Below, one piece after another: positions 41,941 through 51,556 of a stretch of 64,000 bases of DNA. Positions within the stretch are counted from its first letter, which is position 1; the number at the start of each line of letters is the position of its first letter. Source of the DNA: Pseudarthrobacter sp. SSS035 (lineage in GTDB: Bacteria > Actinomycetota > Actinomycetes > Actinomycetales > Micrococcaceae); contig NZ_CP096882.1 of the NCBI RefSeq assembly GCF_023273875.1, positions 2,914,001 to 2,978,000 of the forward strand, read 5' to 3'. A model generated the notes under the pieces. The model made no database searches. It had not been told where the DNA came from and worked only from the letters and a program-made list of their open reading frames with translations. The translations under genes were made by a program, and so were the position numbers.

Positions 41941-43347
41941 ATGGCTGCAACAAAAGCACAAAACGTATCCCGCTCCTCAATAGGGGCCCTGCTTGCCTCA
42001 AACTCGTCCTGGACCGAGCTGAAACGGGCCGCCGGAGAACTGCAGCAGATCCAGGTGAAGGACGGCTCGATACCTGATCCGGCGGACCATGACCGCGCCC
42101 TGTACGAGGTCGCCACGATCACGGCTTCAGTCAGGGATTTGGCCCCCTCATTCCCACACGATGCGGACTATCTGGCCCGGCTCGAGGTTGACTTCGAGCG
42201 GTGGGCTGCTTCCTCGTTCGGGGTGCCGGACTTCCTGGATTCTCTGCTCGCATTCCAGCCGCAGCAGCACCGAATCGACGGGCTGCCGCATCTGGTGGTC
42301 TTCCCTATGTATACGCAGAACGGCAGCCCGAACCGCTTCGTGGAGGCCGTGCTGTTCGAAGTAGTGTGGCCGGAGTTCATCGCTGACCTCGAAGGTGCAG
42401 AGTATTCGAACCAGCTGTTCGTACCCATCCGCTTTATCGACTTCACACCGGGCTATGACACGAACTCGGCCGTGTTGTTTCCTGAGAGCGTAGCCGTCCG
42501 TGAAACCCCGCAGTTCACCTGGGGTGGTATTTTCGCGGATCGCGAGGCTGAGCGGTTCCGGAGGGTGGTGGCCGCAGCCAGCGACATCACGTCCCTCACG
42601 CTCCCCGACGGAGCGCGGCGGCTGCTTGAAGACCCTCAGCTGGCCATGGAAACCTTTGTGATGTGGGATCTGATCCATGACAGGACGCACATGCGCGGGG
42701 ATCTGCCGTTTGATCCGTTCATGATCAAGCAGAGGATGCCGTTCTTTCTCTACACCCTGGAAGAGCTGCGGTGCGATCTGACGGCATTCCGTGAATCCGT
42801 CCGTATCGAGAGGGATGAGAACGCGGCGCCGGAGGCGCGAAACCACGCGAAACTCGTCCAGTACGCCGTCATCTTCGACCGGATTTTCCGGTTCGCGATG
42901 ACAGGCAACCGGGTCCGCAATTACGACGGCCTTGGCGGTCAGCTCCTTTTCGCCTGGATGCACCAGCACAAGGTGCTTCATTGGACGGACTCGAAACTGT
43001 CTATCGACTGGTCGGAAGCGCCCGAAGTAGTTATCGAACTTGGCAAGCGGATCGAGGAGCTGTACTGGCGTTCAATTGACCGCCCGAAAACCGCTCACTG
43101 GCTTGCGGCCTATGAATTCATCAGCGCGACAGTCACCCCGCACCCCGCATCCCTCTGGGCCAAGGGCCCCGACGCGCTGGCCCTAGACGGCCCACCTCGG
43201 GGCCTGACCGACCAGGTGCTGGATGACGAGTTCCCCCTTTCAATGTTCTACGAAGCACTGGAGAAAAAGATGAGAAACGTCATCGAATCCACGGCCGGAA
43301 TCACCGGTGAGCCCAACGGCCGCAACAGCCTCAAGGCTGCGGCATGA
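41941..43347 (+). CDS. DUF6421-like protein of unknown function, possible metal site
   Basis: The 468-aa cytoplasmic-looking protein resembles the actinobacterial family I recall as DUF6421; that name is from memory. A conserved-looking motif H246-D-R-T-H250, then E274-E275-L-R-C-D279, resembles the HExxH ... ExxxD zinc site of gluzincin metallopeptidases, with Asp in place of the catalytic Glu. Other notable blocks are FIDFTPGYDTNSAVLFPES and DGLGGQLLFAWMHQH. GAAGGAAGGA precedes the ATG 41941. Its stop overlaps the SDR ATG (ATGA), so the two form a coupled pair. Function unknown; the enzyme idea is inference. Confidence 0.75.
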   Translation: MAATKAQNVSRSSIGALLASNSSWTELKRAAGELQQIQVKDGSIPDPADHDRALYEVATITASVRDLAPSFPHDADYLARLEVDFERWAASSFGVPDFLDSLLAFQPQQHRIDGLPHLVVFPMYTQNGSPNRFVEAVLFEVVWPEFIADLEGAEYSNQLFVPIRFIDFTPGYDTNSAVLFPESVAVRETPQFTWGGIFADREAERFRRVVAAASDITSLTLPDGARRLLEDPQLAMETFVMWDLIHDRTHMRGDLPFDPFMIKQRMPFFLYTLEELRCDLTAFRESVRIERDENAAPEARNHAKLVQYAVIFDRIFRFAMTGNRVRNYDGLGGQLLFAWMHQHKVLHWTDSKLSIDWSEAPEVVIELGKRIEELYWRSIDRPKTAHWLAAYEFISATVTPHPASLWAKGPDALALDGPPRGLTDQVLDDEFPLSMFYEALEKKMRNVIESTAGITGEPNGRNSLKAAA

Positions 43348-44075
43348 CGGCTCCCGACGGACCCAGGACCGTCATGGTGGCCGGCTCCACCAGCGAGGCC
43401 GGGACCGCCGTCGTATCGGCCCTCAGCGGTGCCGGATTCCGCGTAGCCGCCGTGGACCTGGACACTGAACGCGTGCAGAACCTCGCACAGTCCTGCCCCA
43501 ACGTCACCGGCTACACCTGCAACCTCGCAGAACCCGCGGCCGTGCGGGAACTGGCGTCCTCGGTCCGCCGGGACCTTGGACCCCTCGATGGCCTGATCCA
43601 CCTGGTGGGCGGCTGGCGCGGCGGCGACGGCATACCGGGGCAGGAGGACTCTGACTGGGACTTTCTGCACACCAGCGTCCTGACGACACTGCGAAACACC
43701 AGCCGCGCCTTCTACGACGACCTTGAAAAGTCCCCGGCGGGACGACTGGCCATCGTGTCTGCCCAGGCAGCTGCCAATCCCTCAGCAGGTGGTGCCGCCT
43801 ACGCAGCGATCAAGGCCGCTTCCGAGGCCTGGACGCTGGCGGTCGCCGACGGCTTCCGCAGCTCACAATCCGGCAGCACGAACCACGCCCAACCGCAGCG
43901 GTCGGCTGCCGTCGTGTTCGTGGTCAAGGCCCTCGTCGACGACAAGATGAAGGCTTCCCAGCCCGACCGGAAATTCCCGGGATTCACCCATGTGAAGGAT
44001 CTCGGAGCCGCTTCGGCCGCCCTGTTCAGCAGGTCCGCTGCCGAACTCAACGGTTCCCGCCTACCCCTGGCCTGA
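43344..44075 (+). CDS. SDR-family NAD(P)-dependent oxidoreductase
   Basis: The 243-aa Rossmann-fold protein has the dinucleotide site VMVAGSTSEAGTAVV, a variant of TGxxxGIG, an acidic residue after the second strand (AVDLD, favouring NAD), LDGLIHLVGGWRGGD (NAG-like), and the active-site Y-xxx-K in GAAYAAIKAASEAW. Coupling with the DUF6421-like gene by a 4-bp overlap says the two products act together. The substrate is unknown. Confidence 0.87.
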   Translation: MTAPDGPRTVMVAGSTSEAGTAVVSALSGAGFRVAAVDLDTERVQNLAQSCPNVTGYTCNLAEPAAVRELASSVRRDLGPLDGLIHLVGGWRGGDGIPGQEDSDWDFLHTSVLTTLRNTSRAFYDDLEKSPAGRLAIVSAQAAANPSAGGAAYAAIKAASEAWTLAVADGFRSSQSGSTNHAQPQRSAAVVFVVKALVDDKMKASQPDRKFPGFTHVKDLGAASAALFSRSAAELNGSRLPLA

Positions 44076-44211
44076 TCTTTCACCCATCCAGACCCGGAAA
44101 CAGGTAGGGAGATCGACCAAGCGCCAGTACAGGCGCGCCCGCACGCCGAGCTGCGTGCAGGCAGTCAGAAAACAATCCCATTCATGGGCCACACCAACCA
44201 AGAGGTAAACA

Positions 44212-45141
44212 ATGTCGTTTTCTCCGTCCAAGAGGACAAAGGCACTGGCGAGTCTCGCCATCGGCCTTCTTTCTCTGACCGGTTGCACCAATGCATCACA
44301 GACCATGGGGGGAGCTGCCCCGGGTTCCACTGGTTTTGATCCCGCCTCTGTGGCCAGGGACGATGCCCTCGCCGCGAGCGTCCCTGAGGCCATCAGGAGC
44401 AAGGGCACCCTCACGGTGGGTGCCGACACCACGTACGCACCGGCCGAATCCCTGGGCGGCGCCGATGGCCAGACCCCGGTGGGCTACAACGTGGATTTCG
44501 CCAAGGCCATCGCGGCGACCCTCGGCCTGAAGGTCCGGGTCCAGACGTCGGAATTCACGGGAATCCTGCCCGCTCTCGGTGCCAAGTACGATCTGGGAAT
44601 CTCCTCCTTCACCATCAACGCGGAGCGTCTGAAGGCCGTCAACATGGTCAGCTACTTCAATGCCGGCACGTTGTGGGCCGTCCAGACGGGCAACCCGAAG
44701 AATTTCAGCGTCGATGACATCTGCGGCAAAACCGTGGGGGTGCAGACCGGCACCACCCAAGAGGACCCCGACGTCTCCGGCCGGTCCAAGGCATGCACGG
44801 ATGCCGGAAAACCGGGCGTCAACGTCGTCACTTTGAAAACGCAGACAGATGTGACCACCCGTCTGGTGAACGGCAGCATCGACGCCATGGCCGCCGATTC
44901 CCCCATCATCGGCTATGCCCTCTCGCAGACCGGCGGCAAACTGGAGGCCCTGGGCGATGTTTACGCTGCGGCACCGCAAGGTATCGCGGTCGCCAAGAGC
45001 GACACCGCCCTGTCCGAGCTCATGAAAAACGTCATGAACAAACTCATCAGCGACGGGACCTACGGGAAAATCCTGGACACCTGGAGCAACACCAAGGGCG
45101 CCGTCACGAAGTCTGAAGTGAACCCGGCGGTAGGCAATTGA
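44212..45141 (+). CDS. Polar amino acid ABC transporter, substrate-binding lipoprotein
   Basis: The 309-aa protein has a lipoprotein signal with lipobox LTGC (near residues 21-24), then a periplasmic-type SBP_bac_3 fold (GTLTVGADTTYAPAES, GYNVDFAKAIAATLGLKVRV, GISSFTINAERLKAVNMVSY). It captures amino acids for the permease and ATPase that follow. The amino acid is not readable from the sequence. It may be an independent operon, 136 bp after the SDR gene. Confidence 0.92.
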   Translation: MSFSPSKRTKALASLAIGLLSLTGCTNASQTMGGAAPGSTGFDPASVARDDALAASVPEAIRSKGTLTVGADTTYAPAESLGGADGQTPVGYNVDFAKAIAATLGLKVRVQTSEFTGILPALGAKYDLGISSFTINAERLKAVNMVSYFNAGTLWAVQTGNPKNFSVDDICGKTVGVQTGTTQEDPDVSGRSKACTDAGKPGVNVVTLKTQTDVTTRLVNGSIDAMAADSPIIGYALSQTGGKLEALGDVYAAAPQGIAVAKSDTALSELMKNVMNKLISDGTYGKILDTWSNTKGAVTKSEVNPAVGN

Positions 45142-46118
45142 GCACCCTCGCACCCACCGATACCAGCGACCGCAGGACCGGTGCCGAGCACCGGAAACCG
45201 GAACTGATCGACGCCGTTCCGGTCCGCCATCCCGGCCGCTGGGCCGGCGCCGTCCTCATCCTGCTGTTCGCCGCGCTGCTGGGCCAGAGCCTGGTCACCA
45301 ATACCAATTTCCGCTGGGACATCGTCGGCACCTATTTCATGGACGTGCTCGTCATCCAGGGCATCGGCTGGACGCTGCTGCTGACAGTCCTCTCGATGGT
45401 GATCGCCATCGTGCTGGCCATTCTCCTGGCCTTCATGCGCCAGTCGGACAATCCCCTGTTCCGCGGCGTGAGCTGGACCTGGGTCTGGTTCTTCCGCGGC
45501 ACACCGGTCTACACCCAGCTGGTGTTCTGGGGCCTCATTTCCGTTCTGTATCCCAAGATCGCCCTGGGGATTCCGTTCGGACCGGGACTGTTCAGCTTCA
45601 GCACCCAGGACGTGATCACCGCCTTCATGGCAGCAATCCTGGGACTGGGGCTGAACGAGTCAGCCTATCTGGCCGAAATTTTCCGCGCCGGCCTGAAGTC
45701 CGTCGACTCCGGCCAGATGGAAGCCGCCGAGGCCCTGGGGATGCGCAAGTCCAAAATCATGTGGCGGATCATTCTGCCCCAGGCCATGCGCGTCATCGTG
45801 CCACCCACCGGCAATGAGGCCATCGGGATGCTCAAGACCACCTCGCTGGTGCTCGCGGTGCCATTCACCCTGGACCTGACATTCGCAACCAACGGCATCG
45901 CCAACCGCAGCTACCTGCCCATTCCGTTGCTGATCGTGGCCGCCCTCTGGTACCTGGTGATCACCAGCCTCCTGATGGTGGGCCAGTACTACGTTGAGCG
46001 CCACTTCGGAAAGGGCGTGGACAACCTCGTCCCTGCCCCGGTCAAGTTGACCCCGGTCAAGCTGACCCCGGCGGCCGCCGCAGCCAAAGCACCCAAAAAA
46101 GAGGATGAGCTACCGTGA
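45138..46118 (+). CDS. Polar amino acid ABC transporter, permease
   Basis: The 326-aa protein (TTG start overlapping the previous stop, TTGA) has five or six membrane helices and the conserved cytoplasmic loop [20 protein letters not shown] of HisM/GlnP permeases. A hydrophilic N-terminus and an Ala/Pro/Lys-rich C-terminal tail with a repeated VKLTP are unusual in the family. The tail comes from a 15-bp DNA repeat near 46040. It likely forms a homodimer. Confidence 0.9.
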   Translation: MSTLAPTDTSDRRTGAEHRKPELIDAVPVRHPGRWAGAVLILLFAALLGQSLVTNTNFRWDIVGTYFMDVLVIQGIGWTLLLTVLSMVIAIVLAILLAFMRQSDNPLFRGVSWTWVWFFRGTPVYTQLVFWGLISVLYPKIALGIPFGPGLFSFSTQDVITAFMAAILGLGLNESAYLAEIFRAGLKSVDSGQMEAAEALGMRKSKIMWRIILPQAMRVIVPPTGNEAIGMLKTTSLVLAVPFTLDLTFATNGIANRSYLPIPLLIVAALWYLVITSLLMVGQYYVERHFGKGVDNLVPAPVKLTPVKLTPAAAAAKAPKKEDELP

Positions 46119-46903
46119 CCATCACCAACGACGTCATGACGAAGGAGACCCTCGTCCGTATTGACGGGGTCCATAAGTACTTCGGAGAGCACCATGTGCT
46201 CCGCGGGATCGACATGACGGTCCGGCAGGGCGAGGTCTCCGTCCTCATCGGCCCGTCCGGGTCCGGCAAGTCCACGTTGCTGCGCTGCATCAACATGCTG
46301 GAAACCATCAGCGCTGGCCGGATCCACGTCCGCGAAGAACTGATCGGCTACCGCGAGACCCGCGGCCGCCTGCATGATCTGACCATCAAAGAGATCGCCG
46401 CCCAGCGCCGGGAGATCGGTATGGTCTTCCAGCGCTTCAACCTCTTCCCGCACCGTACGGCGCTACAGAACATTGTCGAGGCGCCCACCCAAGTCAAGCG
46501 GCAATCCAAGGTGAAGGCTAGATCACGCGCGATGGAACTTCTGGACCGTGTCGGTCTCGCCAACCACGCCAACCACTATCCCGCGCAGCTCTCCGGTGGC
46601 CAGCAGCAGCGCGTGGCCATCGCCCGTGCATTGGCGATGGAACCGGAACTGATGCTCTTCGACGAGCCGACTTCGGCCCTGGACCCGGAACTCGTGGGCG
46701 AAGTGCTCAGCGTGATGAAAGACCTGGCCAAGTCCGGCATGACCATGATCGTGGTGACCCACGAGATCGGCTTCGCCCGCGAGGTCGGAGACACCCTGAC
46801 TTTCATGGACGGCGGCGTCGTCGTCGAAAGCGGCAACCCGCGCGACATCATCACCAACCCGCAGCAGGCCCGCACCCAGGAGTTCCTCTCCAAAGTTCTC
46901 TGA
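46115..46903 (+). CDS. Polar amino acid ABC transporter, ATP-binding protein
   Basis: The 262-aa ATPase has Walker [10 protein letters not shown] (residues 47-55), Q-loop [11 protein letters not shown], signature [15 protein letters not shown] and Walker [14 protein letters not shown], then the H-loop VTHE. Length is normal for the GlnQ/HisP group, with an insertion ([15 protein letters not shown]) before the Q-loop. The GTG start overlaps the permease stop. It energises the transporter encoded by the two preceding genes. Confidence 0.95.
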   Translation: MTITNDVMTKETLVRIDGVHKYFGEHHVLRGIDMTVRQGEVSVLIGPSGSGKSTLLRCINMLETISAGRIHVREELIGYRETRGRLHDLTIKEIAAQRREIGMVFQRFNLFPHRTALQNIVEAPTQVKRQSKVKARSRAMELLDRVGLANHANHYPAQLSGGQQQRVAIARALAMEPELMLFDEPTSALDPELVGEVLSVMKDLAKSGMTMIVVTHEIGFAREVGDTLTFMDGGVVVESGNPRDIITNPQQARTQEFLSKVL

Positions 46904-47073
46904 CGGCTCAACCCAGACGGTCCGGGCGTGATGTGCGAAGCGGATCATGCTCGGACCGGCATTGGTGTGTGTCTTGTGAGTTTGCATGCGGGGCCTGGAT
47001 GCACGTTTCCGTTCGAGCTTTGAAGGATGATGTTGGGCTAGATTCTTGGCATGCGAATAGTTGGAGTGACGCA

Positions 47074-47487
47074 GTGACGAACCCCGGAGCGGACAACCCC
47101 GAGGAGGATCTGCTCGCATTGACCATGCGCGTTGAGGACTGGTTGTTCATCGACGGGACCATCGACAACACCGTCGCCATCGCTGCCGAAGACGGCGCTG
47201 ACTCCGTCGTCGAGCAGGGCCATGCAATCCGTGAGGCGGGCTGGGCGGCAACCCGCGCCCACCCGCGGAATAAGGACGGCTGGGGCGGCTGGCCGCCTGC
47301 TGATGACGAGATTTCCGTTGCGCTGCCGCCCGCGGCGTGGCGGTTCGTCGTCGACGAGTTGCACCGGTGGGAGCGGGTGTTGGCCGACGGCGGCGCGGAG
47401 GTTGGTGCCGACGTCCGGGATGCGGGGAAGCCTGAGACGCGCGGCGCTGCGGTGGCGCGCCGGCTAGTGGAGCGCCTCGGCGCGTAG
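47074..47487 (+). CDS. Hypothetical protein, about 137 aa
   Basis: I do not recognise this protein. GTG 47074 has GGAG 7 bp upstream. It is acidic and soluble (EEDLLALTMRVEDWLFIDG, EISVALPPAAWRFVVDELHR), rich in Trp and Ala, with no Cys. It is a single gene after the ABC transporter. The longer frame to 46933 is unlikely. The 170 bp before it hold nothing evident. Confidence 0.7.
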   Translation: MTNPGADNPEEDLLALTMRVEDWLFIDGTIDNTVAIAAEDGADSVVEQGHAIREAGWAATRAHPRNKDGWGGWPPADDEISVALPPAAWRFVVDELHRWERVLADGGAEVGADVRDAGKPETRGAAVARRLVERLGA

Positions 47488-47584
47488 CGCGAATCGGAAT
47501 CGCCGCAGGTCAGAGCAGTCGGCGCGGTGGCGCTCTGGCTATGATCGAGGGACTGAGTTCTGAGCTGAGGGGGAACACTGGCCG

Positions 47585-48253
47585 ATGAGTGCCGTCACTG
47601 TCGCGCGCAACGTCCGCGTCGCTATCTGGACTATTATGGCGGTCCTTGTGGCTGGGGGCGTGATCTGGTTCGCCGTGTTTACCGCAAACAAACCTGCCAC
47701 GCCCGTGCCGCCGGCGTCCGCTGATTCCCAGGTGGCGAGGGAAGACAGTCACCGGCTCACCAGCCCACCGGCCGAAAAAGCCCAGCTGGTCGAGTTTCTG
47801 GACTTCGAATGCGAGGCCTGCCGCGCCGCCGAGCCCTTGGTGGCGGAGCTGAAGGAGGAGTACGGGGACAGGATCACGTTCACCCACCGCTACTTCCCCC
47901 TGCCCGGACACCTGAACTCCGGCACCGCAGCGCTCGCTGTCGAAGCCGCCGCGCGCCAGGGGCACTACGAACCGATGGTCACGAAGCTGTTCGCGACCCA
48001 GCCCGAATGGGGCGAAAAGCAGGACTCCCAGGCCGCCCTCTTCCGGACCTACGCGGAAGGCCTCGGCCTCGACATGGCCCGGTTCGATCAGGATGTTGTT
48101 GCCGAGGACACCAAGGAACGGATCCGCCGGGACATCGCGGATGGGAAAGCCCTGGGTGTTACCGGCACCCCGACGTTCTTCCTCAACGGCGAAAAACTCA
48201 CCCTCAACACCGAAGCCCAGTTCCGGCAGCTGCTCGACGACGCCGCTCGGTAA
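47585..48253 (+). CDS. DsbA-like thiol-disulfide oxidoreductase, membrane-anchored
   Basis: The 222-aa protein has one N-terminal membrane anchor (residues 13-33), then a thioredoxin/DsbA fold with C76-EA-C79, the TGTPTFF cis-Pro loop and a C-terminal LTLNTEAQF region. It would oxidise or reduce disulfides outside the membrane. It precedes the CmtR-like/CDF-like/thioredoxin-like operon by 112 bp and may serve Cys-rich proteins made there. Function within metal resistance is inference. Confidence 0.88.
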   Translation: MSAVTVARNVRVAIWTIMAVLVAGGVIWFAVFTANKPATPVPPASADSQVAREDSHRLTSPPAEKAQLVEFLDFECEACRAAEPLVAELKEEYGDRITFTHRYFPLPGHLNSGTAALAVEAAARQGHYEPMVTKLFATQPEWGEKQDSQAALFRTYAEGLGLDMARFDQDVVAEDTKERIRRDIADGKALGVTGTPTFFLNGEKLTLNTEAQFRQLLDDAAR

Positions 48254-48365
48254 GCGTCGACGTACCCAACGGTGGGTCCTCAAGATCCTGCAAGTAAATG
48301 CAGGACCGCACCGGCACGCTGCGTACACAATTGCGTGAATACACGGTTGGATGTACTTTAAGGGA

Positions 48366-48692
48366 ATGGAAACCCTCACGCATGCTCCTGTGCTCGCGCG
48401 GTTCGGCTACGCCGTGTCGGATCCGACCAGGGCACGGATTCTGCTTGCCCTGGCCGCCGAACCTGCCTACCCCTCCGATCTTGCCGACTCCCTTGGGGTG
48501 TCACGGCAAAGCATGTCCAACCACCTGACCTGCCTGCGAGGGTGCGGTCTCGTGGTGGCGGTCCCGGACGGACGACGGAGCCGGTATGAGCTTGCCGATG
48601 CGAAGCTGGGCCATGCGATCACGGACCTGATCGGCGTCGTGCTGGCCGTGGACCCGGCCTGCTGTGCGCCGGATGGTGAGTGCCTGGTATGA
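48366..48692 (+). CDS. cmtR: CmtR-like ArsR-family regulator (Cd/Pb sensor)
   Basis: The 108-aa winged-helix protein has C56 and C60 in the recognition helix (HLTCLRGCGLV) and C-terminal Cys residues C99, C100 and C106. This matches the Cys57/Cys61/Cys102 sensor site of mycobacterial CmtR, which detects Cd(II) and Pb(II). It likely represses its own operon in the absence of metal. ATG 48366 follows AAGGGA closely. The stop overlaps the ATG of the CDF-like gene. Confidence 0.9.
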   Translation: METLTHAPVLARFGYAVSDPTRARILLALAAEPAYPSDLADSLGVSRQSMSNHLTCLRGCGLVVAVPDGRRSRYELADAKLGHAITDLIGVVLAVDPACCAPDGECLV

Positions 48693-49507
48693 CCGCGCTC
48701 CAGGTTGCACCCGGCCTGGCCCGCCGCGCCGTCCTCAGCCGTCGCATCCGCCTGTTCGCGGCCGCCACGATCACCTACAACGTCATCGAAGCCGTCGTAG
48801 CGCTCCGGGCCGGCGGGGTCGCGGACTCCTCCGCCTTGATCGGCTTCGGACTGGACTCGGTCATCGAAGTCGCCTCCGCCGTCGCCCTTTCCTGGCAGTT
48901 CGCCGCCAAGGACCCTGAACGGCGTGAACGCCTGACGCTGCGCATCATCGCAATATCCTTCTTCGCCCTGGCCGCGTTCGTGGCCGTGGACGCGACCCGA
49001 TCCCTCACCGGCGGAGGCGAAGCACAACACTCCACCCCGGGCATCGTGATCGCCGCCCTGAGCCTGGCCATCATGCCCGTCCTGTCGTGGCAGCAGCGCC
49101 GCGCCGGCCGGGAGTTCGGCTCCAAGACCGCGATGGCGGACGCGAAGCAGACGCTGCTGTGCACATACCTTTCGGCCGTCCTGCTGGGCGGGCTGGTCCT
49201 GAACAGCACGTTGGGCTGGTGGTGGGCCGACGCCGGAGCCGCCCTGGTCATCGCCGTGATCGCCGTCCGCGAAGGCAGCAACGCCTGGAAGGGTGACGCA
49301 TGCTGCACCGTTCCCCACTCCGAGTCCACCCTCGACGCCGAGACAGACGACTGCCGCCCCATCGCCGACGACAGCGAGGAGGGCCGAGTCGTGTCAGTGC
49401 CGGAACCGGGCAAGCCGCACGACGATGCGGCAGGTAGGGGCTGCTGCGCCGGTTGTGGATCCGGACCTCAGGCCCTGGCAATGGGTCGCAGAAAGGACCA
49501 GGCGTGA
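48689..49507 (+). CDS. CDF-like cation transporter with Cys-rich tail
   Basis: The 272-aa protein has about six membrane helices (AATITYNVIEAVVALRAGG, SSALIGFGLDSVIE) and the arrangement of the short CDF-like transporters linked to CmtR. The hydrophilic C-terminal tail (about residue 200 on) has Cys motifs CCTVPH, DDCRP and GCCAGCGSG. Probable role is efflux of Cd, Pb or Zn; the tail may bind the metal. It is coupled at both ends (ATGA and GTGA overlaps). Confidence 0.85.
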   Translation: MTALQVAPGLARRAVLSRRIRLFAAATITYNVIEAVVALRAGGVADSSALIGFGLDSVIEVASAVALSWQFAAKDPERRERLTLRIIAISFFALAAFVAVDATRSLTGGGEAQHSTPGIVIAALSLAIMPVLSWQQRRAGREFGSKTAMADAKQTLLCTYLSAVLLGGLVLNSTLGWWWADAGAALVIAVIAVREGSNAWKGDACCTVPHSESTLDAETDDCRPIADDSEEGRVVSVPEPGKPHDDAAGRGCCAGCGSGPQALAMGRRKDQA

Positions 49508-49812
49508 AGGACTACGAACTGCGCGTCATCCCAGGCTGTCCGAACGGCGAAGCTGCCTTGGAGCTGTTCCGCCTGGCCCTGGCCGCGGAGGTGAACAGCG
49601 TCGAACAGCTGAGAGTGCGGGTGGTCCGCACCGAAGAGGAAGCGATGGAGCTTGGCTTCCAGGGATCTCCGTCGTTCATTGCCGGCGGCCGTGACCTATT
49701 CCCTGTGACCTCCGATGCGGCGCTATCCTGCCGCATCTATCCGGGGCCAGGGGGTCTCGCCGGGCTCCCGTCGGCGGAGTCCCTGCGGTCCGCAGTTCAC
49801 CGTGAACAGTGA
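49504..49812 (+). CDS. Thioredoxin-like small protein with PGCPNG motif
   Basis: The 102-aa protein starts at GTG 49504, overlapping the previous stop. It has VIPGCPNGE near the N-terminus (single Cys at the thioredoxin active-site position) and FQGSPSFIAGG, the cis-Pro loop, then a Cys in ALSCRIY. Similar small proteins occur in mercury/alkylmercury and cadmium loci (annotated alkylmercury-lyase-like or DF-family). A role in thiol transfer to metal is likely; not proven. Confidence 0.8.
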   Translation: MKDYELRVIPGCPNGEAALELFRLALAAEVNSVEQLRVRVVRTEEEAMELGFQGSPSFIAGGRDLFPVTSDAALSCRIYPGPGGLAGLPSAESLRSAVHREQ

Positions 49813-49959
49813 CGCCTTTGCACCTGATCCGTTCCAGACCGACTGCAGGCTCAGCATCCTGGCACCCCGCGATGCCTTAACCGCCGCAGGTATGGTGGGT
49901 CTGGCAGTCTGACCCGTCCCCAAAGTGGTATCCAACGGATCGGAGATTCTCAGCGTTGG

Positions 49960-50346
49960 CTAGGGCCGCGGTTTGGCGAGAACACCTCCGAGGAGCCCGG
50001 CGAATGCGGCGGGGAGGGCGATGATTGCGGCCATGTGGGACACCAGGCCGTCCGGTAGGATTAGCGCAGCCCCGCCTACAAAAACGGCCGGCGCCCCGAC
50101 GCTGAGGGTCACCCACCGGGGATTACGCTGTGCGTGGGACCAGAAGGCAGCCCCGAGCGACAATAGCGATCCGGCGTAGATAAACAGTCTGCCTGTGGCG
50201 GCCCGCTGTTCCAGCTGGGGTGTGGAGACGAACAAGAACGACATCTGCAGGCCAACAACCATCAGGACGATGAAGGCAAGGATGAGTAGAGCCCAGAGCA
50301 CGATTCCCGCGCTCCAGCGACGATGCATCGACGACTGCTTCTTCAC
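49960..50346 (-). CDS. Hypothetical membrane protein, three or four helices
   Basis: The 128-aa protein has hydrophobic segments at about residues 13-36, 53-70, 79-97 and 101-122. I do not recognise a family. The GTG start overlaps the stop of the decayed PKD gene upstream (GTGA), so it was the second gene of that operon; whether it is still expressed depends on the upstream promoter. Confidence 0.6.
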   Translation of the reverse strand: MKKQSSMHRRWSAGIVLWALLILAFIVLMVVGLQMSFLFVSTPQLEQRAATGRLFIYAGSLLSLGAAFWSHAQRNPRWVTLSVGAPAVFVGGAALILPDGLVSHMAAIIALPAAFAGLLGGVLAKPRP

Positions 50347-51556
50347 CTGATGAACCTGAACGTGGACTGGTGAACGCTACCGTCATCCAGGGCCATGTTG
50401 AAGGTCCGGCAGGTGCCCGACCAGGCACTGTCCGTTTTCCAGACGTAGTTGTACGTCTGGTTTGACGGGTCGTAGCTCAGGGTCCCGGCGCCAGCTGTCG
50501 AGGTTTCCTGAACTGCGCTGACCGGTGTATTTGTCGGGCATTCCACCCGCACCGAGGTGGGGGAGCCGGCCTGGATGATGCCGAGCCCGTAATCCCCGCC
50601 CAGGCTGAACTTCATGGGAACGGCCCGGCCGGCCTTGACTTCACTGACTGCGGGGGCGGCGGCTACGGGCTGGAAGAAGCCGGCAAAGTCATACTTGGAG
50701 ATTGTCACCGTGTGGTCCGCCGCGGCGAATGCCTCTCCGCCCTTGTCATCCCTGATGGCGAGAGTGGTCAGATAAGTTCCGGCCGTGGTGTACGTGTGGG
50801 TGACACTGCTTCCGGTGGCCGTCGTGCCGTCGCCGAACTCCCACAGATAGTCGATGACGTTCCCGTCCGCGTCAGTGCTGACACCGGCATCCACCGCCAC
50901 GGTGCGGCCGTCCAAGGAGAAGCTGAGGGCGGCCACCGGGTTCTGGTTGAGCTTCGGTGCGTGCCACACGGACAGCCTGGTCAGTTCGCCTTGAGGGGCT
51001 ACTCGTGCCCCATACAGGTTGACTGTCCAGAGGCCCGGTTCCGTGGATGCCAGGTGGTAGCTCTCGAATGTGGGGCCCACCTCGTGCTGCACATCCGCGC
51101 TGTTGACGTTGCGGTCGATGACCCGGCCCGAAGGCGACGTCAGGCTGAGGACAACGTCGCTGCCCGGCCACTGTGTGGAGAGGCTCACCGGTCCGCCGGC
51201 TGCCTCGAAGGTGGATGTGACGGTTTGGTCGGGGAGAACGTTGTAATAGGTGCCCGGTTCAGCGGACTGGAGCGAGGCCCTGACCCTGTCGGCGATCAGG
51301 CCCTGGCCGAAGGCTGTCGGATGGTAACCCTCCTCCCTGTCGAGAACGATGTTCGCGCCGTTCAGGAATAGCTCCTGGGCGGCGAATTCTCCGCAGAGCT
51401 CATGGCCGTTAGGAACGTCGTAGTTGTCTACATACTGCAGCCCAAGGCTCCCGGCCTGATCGCTGATAAGACTGTTCAACTGGCGGATAGTAGCTGTGCA
51501 ACGAGCACAATCACCAATGCTGCGGCCGAAATCATCCCCCATTTAGTACCGAGCAT
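50343..51556 (-). pseudogene. Decayed secreted SGNH hydrolase/PKD protein (frameshift and internal deletion)
   Basis: A good start (ATG 51556 after GGGGGAGAG) opens a signal-peptide-like frame (MLGTKWGMISAAALVIVLVA, to LLSA) that stops at 51476-51478. The rest lies in another frame: the C-terminal part of an SGNH hydrolase (LNSLISDQAGSLGLQYVDN, GYHPTAFGQG with the catalytic His), a pro-protein-like beta domain, and a PKD domain (EFGDGTTATGSSVTHTYTTAG). The N-terminal SGNH part with the Ser nucleophile (about 180 residues) is absent. So the gene has a frameshift and an internal deletion. The 399-aa frame starting at 51542 is only the remaining part. Confidence 0.75.
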
